The notes beneath the pieces were generated by a model. It was given only the letters and a program-made list of their open reading frames with translations. It was not told where the DNA came from and did not search any database. A stretch of 45,553 nt of DNA, taken from positions 1 to 45,553 of the forward strand of contig NW_019029075.1 of the NCBI RefSeq assembly GCF_002105155.1, read 5' to 3'. Below are positions 27,350 through 37,699 of the stretch, piece by piece. The number at the start of each line of letters is the position of its first letter. The first letter of the stretch is position 1. Source of the DNA: Lobosporangium transversale (taxonomy: Eukaryota > Mortierellomycota > Mortierellomycetes > Mortierellales > Mortierellaceae). Position numbers and translations under genes: made by a program.

Positions 27350-27686
27350 TACACTATCATGCAAAACTGATTCAATAATTCATTCCCATGTGCATTTCTT
27401 TTTTTCATTCCTAGAAACCGTATATGCATACACCACTCATACTTTGGTTTAATAAAGCTCCCGTCCTCTTCTACGTCATAGTGATGCGTTGTGACATTAG
27501 CTTGTCTCATTTGAATAGCTAATGACATTTTTGTTCATGCAGGTCATTGAATCAGTTTCACATGTGGTCTAAAATGTCGCCCATGACAACTTTTGGACGT
27601 CATTTAATGCCAGTAAAAAAAGGACTTTTCTCTCTTTCCTTTATGAACACTTGCTTAACTCTCTCTTAACTATACCTTCACAGAAT

Positions 27687-29260
27687 ATGAGACCCACTCC
27701 ACAAAGGAAAGTCAACGAAGCCAGGAGGTTAATGATGGGAGGCATGTCTACTAGAGAAACTGCTGCTAGTGTTGGTATATCAATAGCGACGGCCACCAGG
27801 ATCTATGCACATAATAAGGAGTATGTCAAGGACTGACAAAGGGTTTGCAAGGAAAGGTAAGTGAATGAATAACAAGAATGATAATGAGCTGAGAACTAGA
27901 ATGGATTCACGAATAGTTTTATTGCAGACTGAGGTTTACTATGTTACAAATCTATCATATTTATACTTGTTTGACTGAAGCGGAGACGCGCTTCAAGAAC
28001 TCTAAATAAAGCCTACTCAAATATTTCCTAAGGACTTTTACCATATGCGGAACTTCAAGTGTTGAGTTAACTTAATACACAGGATCCGAGGAAGATATCT
28101 GGTGCAATCTTATTTCAAGGTTCCTTGGCACTATAAGCCTTGGTTATTGGTTTATAGCTCTTCTAGAATCCTTGGAGCTATTCACGGAGCTAGAAAACTA
28201 GGAGACGCGACTTGGCTTGACAGGCAAACTATGCATGGAGGAATGAGTGAAGGAAATGAGCGGAACAAATTAATCAAGCACACGTGATCTTTTTCAGATT
28301 CGAATCAGACAAAAGTCATTCATCAATTCATGAGCTAGACATTGCTTGCTGTTCGTGACAGAGTACATGCCTGTCAATAAAGGCGGTCGACCAAGGAAAG
28401 TACCTAGAGGTATCATGCAGTATCTTAAGGTGAACATGAAACGAGGTACACTCAAGTCTGCAGTTGAGGCCACCGTCAGAGCCAACCAGCTCATACCAGC
28501 GGCTGTTTCTGAGACCACCGTTAGACGACGGCTCAAGGAGTTAGGATTGACAGCAAAGAGGCGTGTACATAAGCCAGCTTTACGTCGACGGCATATTAAA
28601 GCTCGTTTGCATTTTATCAAAAAGTATAAGGAATGGACTCTGGAAGATTGGAAAAAGGTTATTTGGTCAGATGAATCGAAAATAAACCGAATCTGCTCTG
28701 ATGGCGTGCAGTGGATCTGGGACGACAACCCGGGACGCCTCACTCGCAGGTCGGTGCAAGGCACTGTCAAGTTTGGGGGTGGTAATGTTAAAGTGTGGTC
28801 ATGCTTCTCATGGTACGGACCTGGATACATTGCAAAGATTGACAATAATATGGACGCACAACTTTACATCAAACTACTGCAGGAGGATCTACAGATGTCG
28901 CTTGATGACTGGGGCCTAACTAAAAGCGATATCGTCTTTCAGCACGACAATGACTCGAAGCACACGGCGAAGATTGTTAGGAAGTATTTGGAGTCAGTAC
29001 ATCTGACAGAAGAGGAAGGTACACTTCTAGAGTGGCCAGCACAATCCCCTGACCTCAACCCTATTGAACACATGTGGGCAGAATTGGATAGGCGGCTCTC
29101 TAGGTATCCGGAGCGAGCTAAGAGCTGTGATGAACTATGGGAGCGAATATCGGTTGAATGGTACAGGATCCCAGTGGACTTCTGCCGCAAACTCATCATA
29201 GGTATCCATAAGAGACTCCAAGCTGTCAGTGATGCCCATGGTTGGAATACTATCTATTGA
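27687..29260 (+). pseudogene. Tc-A transposase interrupted by a solo LTR
   Basis: Codons 27687-27823 (HTH) continue after the LTR and one copy of its GAGTA duplication at 28366. Outside the insertion I see no other lesion. The catalytic domain has VIWSDESKIN (first D), FQHDNDSKHTAK (second D) and SPDLNPIEHMW (E), with 39 residues between the second D and the E. The C-terminus ends HGWNTIY. About 340 residues in total, normal for the superfamily. As it stands the LTR destroys it. Confidence 0.92.
27824..28360 (-). repeat. Solo LTR of the chromodomain Ty3 element (537 bp)
   Basis: TGTCA...TGACA, flanked by a perfect 5-bp duplication GAGTA (27819-27823 and 28361-28365). It is about two bases different from the LTR at 7742 and three from that at 13208. 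Its target base is the same as that of the LTR at 7742. Confidence 0.97.
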
Positions 29261-29527
29261 TGTAAGGTTATGCCTCACAAAAGAATAAAGATCTTTGGCC
29301 ACCGAATGGGCACATGTGAAACTGATTCAATGACCTGCATGAACAAAAAAGTCATTAGCTATTCAAATGAGACAAGCTAATGTCACAACGCATCACTATG
29401 ACGTAGAAGAAGACGGGAGCTTTATTAAACCAAAGTATGAGTGGTGTATGCATATACGATTTCTAGGAATGAAAAAAAGAAATGCACATGGGAATGAATT
29501 ATTGAATCAGTTTTGCATGATAGTGTA

Positions 29528-29827
29528 TGTACGAGTATCACGAGCAATCCTAGGCCAGAACACATAGCGGCGGAGAGTATCATAGGTTTTGTCAAAGCCA
29601 AGGTGGCCAGCTATGGCAGAGTCATGAGCATCATGGAGGAGGGCAAGGCGAATATCAGACTTTTGTGGGATACAAACAACATTTGTTCCGCGGCGTAAGA
29701 CACATAGAAGGCCATCATGAAGCGAGTAGCGAGGTGGAGGGCGTTTTTCAAGGCAGCCTCTGTATATCAGTGCTAGTTTTGGATCGTCAGCATAGCTGTC
29801 AATCAGACGTTGCTTTAGGCTTGGCTC
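29528..29827 (-). pseudogene. pol: Ty3 pol fragment: linker and integrase zinc-binding start
   Basis: On the minus strand it encodes EPSLKQRLIDSYADDPKLAL ... HDAHDSAIAGHLGFDKTYDTL and YVFWPRIARDTRTY, the H-H half of the integrase zinc site. It stops where Tc-A copy 3 begins. Its upstream end joins in frame to the RT/RNase H part at 32850 once Tc-D and one TA are set aside. Both are the same element. Confidence 0.85.
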
Positions 29828-31195
29828 TACAGTGGTCATCAAAAGTCATTCAATGATTTTGAATTTTTAACATTCTCATTCCTTTTCTTCATTCTCATCT
29901 AGCATGTGGCTAGTATATTTGGGGTAGTGCATTTGTTCCCCACACCTCATGATTACTTTCATGTCTCATTCCTAATTATGACTTCATTGTGAAATAAAAC
30001 CAATTTCAATTTGACCTGCCTATTGAATGACTTCTGCTGTATTTCAATGTTGATTGCAAAAAAAACTTTTTCACTTCTCTTTTTTCTACCAAGATTACCT
30101 TCAGCTATATCTTCATACACCTCTACTTACAATTAACATTCCACATCGTTTAGTATTTATTATGAGGACGCTTTCTATGGAAAAGGTACAAAATGCTCAG
30201 GCCTTACTTCGACAAGGGAAGTCTACAAGCGAAGTGGCAAGGCCACTTGGTATCTCTATTTCATCGGCAATAAGGATCAGGAGGGACGTCAAGGACAATA
30301 TTCCTAAACCCAGAATGGGCAGACCCTCATTGGTTTCCCTTGCTACCAAGAGGGTTATTGCACGCGAGGTTGATAGGGGAAACTTAGATCCATTCTGACA
30401 GTTCAAGAATACATCAGATCGAGCCATGGAGTGCATGTCAGTGCAGAGACTGCCCGACGCTATGTAAAATCAGAGGGTTTGAAAAACTATGTCCGCCCAT
30501 TCAAGCCTAGGCTGACAAAAATGCAGATTGCGAAAAGGAAGAATTTTGCCCTCAACCACCTTGACTGGACTGTTGATGACTGGAAGCGAGTGATGTTCTC
30601 GGACGAAAAGCTTTTTGAAAGGCTAGGGTCCTTAGGAGGAAGAACACAATATAGGCGACCCGGCCACAGGACTTTAGAAGATCGAGATATTAGAGAGAGA
30701 TCAAGGGGAGCACATAACAAACTTATGTGGTGGGGCTGTATCACTTATCATGGTGTAGGCGATGGTTGCAGAATCCCTGTCACGGTTGATTCCTCTTTAT
30801 ATGTTGATGTTCTACAAGATTATGTCTTCGGCTCATGGAAGTGGTATGGCCAGGACCCTGAAAAGTTAATTTTTCAGCAGGACAATGCAAGTGCTCATAC
30901 GAATAGGATGGTTAAAGAGTTCTTTATTAAGTCACACATTACCACTTTGGAGTGGCCTCCAAATTCTCCTGACCTCAACCCTATCGAGAATGTATGGGCC
31001 TACATGGATCATCGGCTCAAGGGATATGAGAAGGTACCAAAGGATCTGGATGAACTATGGGAAAGACTACAGGATATCTGGACATCTATTCCACCTGACT
31101 TCCTTGATGAGCTATATGAAAGTACTAGCAGTAGCCCGTGCGATGCACAGGTGTGAATTTTTGAACAAAGTAATTTATTATTTTTATTTTTATAC

Positions 31196-31680
31196 TTATT
31201 GGAGAACGCTCTTGTATACAATGTTCCTTGTATAAACACCTTCAAACCCAGGAAATATGCCATTGTCTATTAAAACCCTCAGATCTCTTGGATTGGAGCA
31301 GCGTGATAGTGCAACATACAGTTGACCATGAGTAAACACGGGAGCAGGGAGATAAATACCCACCTTCTCAAGAGTTTGCCCCTGCGACTTGTTAATTGTC
31401 ATAGCGAATGCTGGCTTGATGGGGAATTGATACCGTGTAAACTTCACAGGTGATGTTTGGTCATCATCAGCAGTTGTCAGGGGGATGCGCGGAATAAACA
31501 CTCTTTTTCCTTTTAAAGCGCCTGTGATAACTTCTGCTTCCATGCATCTTGAGGTAAGACCACGCACAATAAGTCGGGCACCATTACACAATCCACGCTT
31601 GGCGTTCATATTCCTTAACAACATGATAGGCTGGCCGATCTTTAGTAGCAGCTTAAATGGTAACTTAAAACCTCTAGGAT
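31196..31680 (-). pseudogene. Helitron helicase (Pif1-like) C-terminal fragment
   Basis: About 160 residues: IGQPIMLLRNMNAKRGLCNGARLIV, then VFIPRIPLT, FPIKPAFAMTINKSQGQTLEKVGIYLP, LYVALSRC and GVYTRNIVYKSVL (given in parts). These are helicase motifs V and VI and the tail of Helitron Pif1-type helicases. The Walker motifs are absent, so it cannot work alone. Confidence 0.88.
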
Positions 31681-31779
31681 GAATGGAAGTGGCTCAATAA
31701 TGGGCAATACAACTCGACCTCTCTGACAGCAGATGGAGTATTTAAAGTCCTGATTTTGCTTCTTATTACTTCGTTCCTC

Positions 31780-32387
31780 TTACCACACTTTCGCCTGACA
31801 ATCTGGACATTTTATCATCCGATCAAGGTGATGTCTGTGATTTTTAATACTGTTGCCTCTGATTAGATTTTCATTAAAAGGTCGCCTAGCAATGAAAGGT
31901 CGCCTAGCAATAGGAACTTGTACTGGAAGTGGAGGTCGTGGTGGGGGATGATAAGGCTCAAATTCATATTCTTCTTCGCGGTTACTTCTGTTCAGGTTAA
32001 TGTTCTCATTACGTGAATTTTGCACCTCCATGTCACGCTCACTTTGATTTTGAAAAATTGAAAAAAAATATTTATTTAATTATTAGTTCAGCTTTTCCTA
32101 CACTTGTATCCTACATCCTACATATACTTATCCATTCCTCTGTTGCTCTGTCGTGTTGTCTTGTCATATTGTCATATATGTTCTGCATTTTCCAATTATC
32201 ACTTATACTCACTTATCAATGACGGGATAATATTCTCAGGACAATTTTCCATATGTCCATGTATTCTTGGACGATTACATGTCTTACATCTGTTGAAAAG
32301 ACACTCATTACTATTTGATCGTTCATGCGTAACTTCAACTAATTCTCCACGACGCGCATATTCTTTAACGCATTGGTTGCAAACCAT
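31780..32387 (-). pseudogene. Helitron N-terminal zinc-finger region, remnants
   Basis: Two short minus-strand pieces: 32199-32387 (MVCNQCVKEYARRGELVEV ... CLFNRCKTCNRP, a cysteine-rich start) and 31780-32031 (proline-rich, then IKCPDCQAKVW, the usual start of the Helitron N-terminal domain). They precede the deleted Rep region. An intron may separate them. Confidence 0.6.
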
Positions 32388-32849
32388 TGTTGAAGTAAGG
32401 GAATAAGGGAAAGGGTAATGAATGAGGGAATGAAAGGGGAGGAGGAGGAAATAAAATCCGATCTTAATCCCAAATTGTCTGAAAAAAAATTTCTACACGT
32501 GATATATCAAAAAAGGTAGCGGCTATAGTATATTAGAGATGCCACGAAGGGTAGAGGAGCTACATCGCAAGAAAGGAGGTCGTACACATTACTGAAGAAC
32601 AGAAAAAAAAAACAAATAAAGCAAAGCTGCTGTTTTTCTTCAAATGTCATTCAATGAGATGCCAATAATTGGCATTCATCTAAATTTTCAATTAGCAACA
32701 GGAGCTCATTGACATTGTAGTAGGAGTGACGTTGTCGATGGTCAAACTCGCTACGTAAGTTTCATTAGCGACAAGCAAGATCAAATTGGAGAAAGGAATG
32801 AGAATGTCGAAATTCCTAATTCATTGAATGACTTTTGATGACCACTGTA

Positions 32850-34563
32850 GTTCGATCGCGAATGAGTTGACAGAAATGGATGGCGGATCTTGCTGATCTG
32901 GTCGTCTCGAAAGTGCATCTGGAACAATGTTATCAGATCCACGCTTGTACTTGAAATCAAAATCATATTCCTGGAGTAGCTCCATCCAACGCGCTTGCCG
33001 CCGTGTTAATTTGGGTTGTGTTGGAAAGTGACGCAAGGTAGCGTGGTCGGTGTATACCACGAAGTGAGTGCCATCGAGGTAATAACGCCAGGTCCTAAGT
33101 GCATGAACGACTGCTAATAATTCTTGCTCATGTGTTGGGTAATTCTTCTCGGCTGAACTAAGTTTCTTGGATGTAAACGCTACTGGGTGGGACTCTCCAT
33201 GCTCATCTGTTTGGAATAATACAGCACCTATAGCGAACCCCGAGGCATCCGTCTCTACTGTGGTGGTTAGGTCAGGGTCAAATATTCTGAGCACAGGGGC
33301 CTTGGTTATGGCATTTTTCAAGGTAGCAAATGCGCGCTCTTTTTCTTCATCCCAAGAGAAAGTGGCACTGTCACCTAAGAGAGCAGTCGAGGGTAAGGCA
33401 ATAGTGGCGAAGTCACGAATGTACTGCTGATAGAACTGAACAAGGCCAATAAACTGTTGTACATCTCTCTGCTTGGTGGGACGAGGCCACTCCTTGATAG
33501 CCTTGACATGACCAGCGCTTGTCTTGATGCCGTCTTTACAAACAACATGCCCTAGGAATTCAGTTTCTTCTTGCATAAAGGAGCACTTGCTAAGTTTGGC
33601 ATAGAGACGATTCTTCCGGAGGAGCGAGAGTACACTGCGAATATGGGCCAGATGCTCGGTCTTGTTCTTGGAGTAAATTAGAATATCATCCAGGTAGAGT
33701 ACTACACATTTATCTAATACTGGGCCCAGCGCTTGTGACATCATGGTGGAGAACGAAGCAGGAGCATTGGTTAGACCAAATGGAACAACATTAAATTCAT
33801 AGTGGCCATATCTGCAACGAAATGCTGTCTTATGAGTGTGTGCGTCAAAGATCCGCTGTTGGTGGTATCCTGACATTAGATCGAGTTTTGAGAAATATTT
33901 CACATTTCGAAAGCGGTCGATGAGCTCATCGATGCGCGGAAGTGGGTGGCGATTCTTGCGTGTGATTCTATTCAAACCACGGTAATCCACGCACATGCGA
34001 AGGGTTCCATCTTTCTTTTTGACGAAAAGAACGGGAGCTCCATAAGGTGATGTGCTGGGCTTAATAAATCCCTTAGCTAAGAGCTCATCCAGCTGTTTGC
34101 GCAACTCGTCGAGCTCAGCGATAGGGAGGCGAATCACAGGGCGAAAGGGTGGATCTGCATTAGGGTCTGTTTCAATCTTCATAGAATCGCCTCGGCCTGG
34201 TGGAAGACCTGCAGGGAGTGAGTCAGGAAAGACATCAGGGAACTCAACCTGTATAATTGATGCAATGTCAGGGTGTATGTCGGAAGTGGCATTTGTTGAG
34301 AGCTGAGGGAGTTTCACTGTGGCGAGGTAAACCTCGCTGTCTGGCTGTGCCGCGACAGTTTGGAAATGCATGTGGCTCATAAGTAGGCCGCGAGACTTAG
34401 CTGTAATGGAATTTGTTTGGAATCCCCTGCATGACCAGCGCACGGTATTACCATTGTGTGTGAAGTGGAGATCATTGGTGCGCCAATCGATAGAGGGGTT
34501 AACTGCGGTAAGCCAAGGTTTGCCAAGAATGAGGTCATAGTGTTTGAGGGGGTAGACGAGTGA
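32850..34563 (-). pseudogene. pol: Ty3 pol fragment: end of protease, RT, RNase H
   Basis: Minus strand. The frame enters at 34563 within the protease end (LKHYDLILGKPWLTA, IDWRTNDLHFT). RT has VLFVKKKDGTLRMCVDYRGLN, FSKLDLMSGYHQ and YLDDILIYS. RNase H has TTVETDASGFAIGAVLFQ, HEQELLAVVHALRTW and YTDHATLRHF. It is closely related to the truncated pol at 5.4-7.1 kb. It is broken at 32850 by Tc-D and at 34563 by the junction with a Helitron tail. Gag, LTRs and the rest of integrase are absent. Confidence 0.93.
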
Positions 34564-35427
34564 TTAGCCACCAGTATGCTCTGTAGCGCTCAGCAGTCGG
34601 TCAGTTATATGGGCCAAGATAGCCTTCAAGACCCTGAGGCAGCAGCCACGGCCCATTATCCTGTGGAATATCTGAACAAGCTTAGTCCACCAGGCTTGCC
34701 TCCGTTCAAACTAGAGTTAAAAGTCGGTCAACCTGTCATTCTTCTTCGCAACTTGAACCCAAAGCGCGGACTATGTAATGGTACCGGCATGATTGTGCGT
34801 GCGTTAGGCACAAGAATGATCCAAACTGAGGTCATCAAAGGGCAATATCAAGGAGAGCGCGTCTTCATTCCCCGCATACCGCTTAAGACGATTGATGAGC
34901 GCTCTTCCCCAATCATGTTCTGCAGACGCCAATTCCCAATCAAGCCAGCCTTCGCTATGACTATCAACAAGTCTCAAGGGCAGACACTTAAACATGTTGG
35001 TGTTTATCTTCCTCAAGATGTCTTCTGTCATGGTCATCTCTACGTTGCTTTATCACGGTGTACTGACCCAAACAATCTTAAGGTACTGATTGGGAACGGG
35101 AAGATAGAAGGCAAGCCTGGGATATACACCCGAAACATCGTCTTCAAGGATGCTTTATAGGCATAATATTTTTAGATCTTCAGGTATTCTGTCATCTCCA
35201 GGTCATTAATGTCGGCTTTTAACTCATCTCCGCCGTTATTTCACCTGATGAATATTCTGCAAGATACTTCTCTCTTGGCTGTAGCATTTATTTTTGTATT
35301 TTATTTTGTATTTTATTAATTTATATTGTGTACGATAAAGATAACCTTTTGTGTTGTTTTCACGAAATGAGACATTAAATTATTCACGAGGCGAGCAGAC
35401 CGTGGCGAAGCCACGGTCTCCGGCTCG
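34564..35427 (+). mobile_element. Helitron 3' part with terminal hairpin
   Basis: It carries the helicase tail and, downstream, a perfect 9-bp hairpin (GACCGTGGC, GAA, GCCACGGTC; 35398-35418), five or six bases, then CTCG followed by T. The layout equals that of the Helitron at 31125, except that the last four bases are CTCG rather than CTRR. The 5' part is missing. Confidence 0.65.
34576..35160 (+). pseudogene. Helitron helicase (Pif1-like) C-terminal fragment, second copy
   Basis: About 194 residues: YPVEYLNKLSPPGLPPFKLELKVG, PVILLRNLNPKRGLCNGTGMIV, FPIKPAFAMTINKSQGQTLKHV, HLYVALSRCTDPNN and IYTRNIVFKDAL (given in parts). The frame is intact to its natural stop at 35160, but the N-terminal helicase and Rep are missing. 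It differs from the copy at 31196 at many residues, so they come from different Helitrons. Confidence 0.88.
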
Positions 35428-35684
35428 TAATAAATAAAGATCGCAGTCACCGTTTGACATAAAAACAAATTTAAACGTCGCACTTTCATTCCTTGTGCTT
35501 TCATTCCTTTCTCAACCTTCATTCCTTTTCATTCTCTATTTCATTCCTTTCTCTACTTTCATTCCTTTCTCTACCTTCCTTCATTTTTCTACTTTCATTC
35601 CTTTCTCTTCCTTCCTTCATTTCTCTACTTTCATTTGCTATTTACCTCTCCCGATTCCCTCTCGCATTTCATCATCATTCGATC
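35428..35684 (+). promoter_or_regulatory. Upstream region of the second CRN gene, pyrimidine-rich
   Basis: 35486-35650 is a run of CATTCCTTTCTCTAC-like repeats on the plus strand, directly before the header ATG. This is a likely promoter/5'-UTR. An open frame through it (from 35493) is only a by-product of the repeats. Confidence 0.4.
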
Positions 35685-37690
35685 ATGACAAAACTATTTT
35701 GCATCCTTGACGGACAATCCACGGCATTCCCTGTTGAGGTCTCAGTAGAAGACACTATCGACGACCTCAAAAAAGCAATCAAGAAGAAAAAAGAATCTGA
35801 ATTCAACGACATTGAAGCTGACAAATTGATTCTCTTCCACGTTTCTGTTCCTGATGAGGGCGCTACAATCAATCTCGCCAATATTGAATCAAAGGAGCTA
35901 CTCACCAGAGCAACAAGCAAGATCTCAAAGATATTTGGCACATCGCCTCTGCCTGAGGAGACTATCAACGTCATTATTCAGCGGCCGTTGGAAGGTAAGG
36001 GATTGGCTATTTGTTCTCAAACTTTTGTGTATGACATCATAGTCTGCAATTGCGTCTTTTTGATTGCTGCTTCCATTTTGAGCTTATTTTCTCCACTAAC
36101 TTATTTTCCCTCCATTCCGTTTCTTGTCACAAGTAATGAAACGCGTCATGCTGATTGATTGCTGGTTTATCTCTAGTATGATGACTGCTAACCAATATTT
36201 TTCTATCCCGGCATCTTGCTTCACAGACCGTGTATCAGAGGCCGAATTCGTGCAGCATGTTCTAAGCAATATCACTGGCAGAGATCAAACACGTCGATCC
36301 AAGACCAGCACACGTCGTGGTTACTCGATAACTCCCGCGTCTGTGCGAGATTGGAATGACTTTTTACCTTTGGTACGCCGTATGCCTCTGGCAACCGAGC
36401 CTCAGTACACACCTCCTAGGTTTTCGGCAGTCAGGACCTTCACAACCAAGTCGGATTTACAAGGGATCTTTCGCTATGACGTTGGATCGGTCCGAGGCCT
36501 GCCGCCATTTACAGACACGCGCGGCACTTATAGCTTGACGTACGGCCTTCCAGACCTGATTTGCTCGCGCGAGGATAACCAGTTGGCACTGTTTCCAATT
36601 GAAATGAAAGACCTGTTATGCTGCATCTGAATGACGGCACCAGCTACTCCGCTGCCTACCTAGCACAAGGATCATCGTCACAGGGCCCAGTCGGTCCGCT
36701 AAAGCAGATTTTCGGCTACATGAGACTTAATGGATTTCGCTATGGAGTTCTGTCAACCTATACTCAAACATGGTTTATCAAACGAGCTCGGCACATGGCG
36801 ACGGCATCCTAATCTCGCCCACAATCCACTTTGACAGGACAAACCCGACTCTACTGCAGTGTTACCTGTGGCTGATTCGGACGGTGGATAGTGATACTGA
36901 ATGGCAGCCAGCATACCCGATAGGACCTCAGTTGAATACATGCTCTCGAAGGAGCAACCTGAGGATAAGGCTACAAAACGTGACAGTGACTTTGTTCCAG
37001 AACGTGGTGGTGGTGGAAAATGGAAGCAAGGATTCAGAGCCTATTTGACGCGAAGCAAGTAAGAGGCTAATACTCAAATGTGTTTTGATCGAGATTCTCT
37101 CACCAAAGGTGGCTGATCATCCAGTTTTTGATTGCAATCTAGGACCAAGAAGCAGGCAACAGGATCTATGCAATTGGAGAGACGCACTGTTCCAGCTTTC
37201 AAGGATATGAGACTTATTACATTTGGCGAGGGTGCGCGTACGTTCCGAGCTACATGGATGGGCGAGGATGTAGTGGTGAAAAAAAGCCGACATCTGGAAG
37301 CAGTCCCCAATTGTCGATGAGCTGGAGCACGAGGCCACGATTTACGAGGAGCTTCAGATGCTACAAGGTCACTTCGTTCCCGAACTGAAGCTAGCTGGGA
37401 TCATGGACGGAATGGAGATGGTTTTAGTAACAGAGTTCACTGGGAGCGACCTCTGCAATAAGCATTTGGATGCATCTGATCGAGACAAGATCCGCGGAGC
37501 ACTCTCAGCGATCCACGATTTGGGTGTCCTGCACGGTGATATTCGACCAGATAACATTACAGCAAGACTTGATGGGCAGGATTCGCGTTCTTTTTTATAG
37601 ACTTTGGCTTTCAAAATTTGCAAAACACAATTCAGCCTGGATCGCGAGATGGGAGAATTGGAGGCGCTACTTGAGCTGATGCCATGGCCC
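35685..37690 (+). pseudogene. Decayed Crinkler (CRN) with kinase-like C-terminus
   Basis: The header exon 35685-35994 starts MTKLFCILDGQSTAF and ends with the same donor as the gene at 16468. An acceptor near 36134 fits the phase. The next segment (TPASVRDWNDFLPLVRRMP ... PDLICSREDNQLALFPIEMK) resembles the middle of CRN-kinase proteins. Frames change near 36606, 36790, 36930, 37283 and 37590. The kinase-like part has MRLITFGEGARTFRATWMGE, VVVKK, TIYEELQMLQGHFVPELK, then VLHGDIRPDNI (catalytic loop) and IDFGF (metal-binding loop). An intron probably lies at about 37056-37140. With at least four frameshifts it cannot make the full protein. The header alone could still be made. Confidence 0.75.
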
Positions 37691-37699
37691 GAAGGTAAG

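Larger units (their letters stand above)
27352..29525 (+). mobile_element. Tc-A, copy 3: both ends present, split by a solo LTR
   Basis: TA on each side (27350-27351 and 29526-29527) and inverted terminal repeats of about 215 bp (27352-27566 and 29311-29525), very long for a Tc1-like element. Each repeat has an outer AAACTGATTCAAT and an inner inverted copy (27364-27376 and 27546-27558 on the left). Left flank is hAT; right flank is a Ty3 integrase. Without the LTR the element would be about 1.63 kb, like copy 4 (1629 bp). Confidence 0.92.
31125..32539 (-). mobile_element. Helitron, internally deleted, 1415 bp
   Basis: On the minus strand it starts TCTCTAATATACTATAGCC and ends with a hairpin (CCTGTGC, ATC, GCACGGG; 31135-31151), six bases, then CTAG. 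It sits between A (31124) and T (32540) of the Tc-D transposase with no duplication, as Helitrons do. The transposase codons on the two sides join in frame, which fixes both ends to the base. It lacks the Rep domain and most of the helicase, so it needs a partner to move. Confidence 0.93.
30162..32595 (+). pseudogene. Tc-D transposase, one frameshift and a Helitron insertion
   Basis: ATG 30162. HTH residues KVQNAQALLRQGKSTSEVAR lead to a GRPS linker. The frame breaks near 30390 (DPF then stop) by what looks like one lost base and resumes at 30400 in the next frame. The DDE domain has VMFSDEKLF, FQQDNASAHT and SPDLNPIENVW with the usual 34-residue spacing (DD34E). The last 18 codons (MPRRVEELHRKKGG...) lie at 32540-32595, beyond the Helitron, in register with ...DELYES before it. 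Confidence 0.9.
29830..32847 (+). mobile_element. Tc1/mariner-like element Tc-D, carrying a Helitron
   Basis: The inverted ends are CAGTGGTCATCAAAAGTCAT, with TA on both sides (29828-29829 and 32848-32849). Imperfect terminal repeats run for about 60 bp. An inner ATTGAATGACTT (30023-30034) inverts the outer AAGTCATTCAAT (29843-29854). The target was a Ty3 pol gene. Without its 1415-bp Helitron the element is about 1.6 kb. Confidence 0.92.

Noticed and set aside
29367-29567. Open frame of about 55-80 residues (MRQANVTTHHYDVEEDG...) seen in every Tc-A terminal repeat
   Set aside because: It lies wholly in the terminal inverted repeat and ends at the element border; its recurrence only reflects repeat copy number.
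30341-30354. CCCTTGCTACCAAG, resembling the shared PBS
   Set aside because: It lies inside the Tc-D transposase coding region, with no LTR edge next to it, and matches incompletely.
35493-35684. N-terminal extension of the second CRN (a possible signal peptide, FSFSISFLSLLSFLS)
   Set aside because: It comes from C/T-rich repeats upstream of the conserved header ATG; the other CRN has no such extension.
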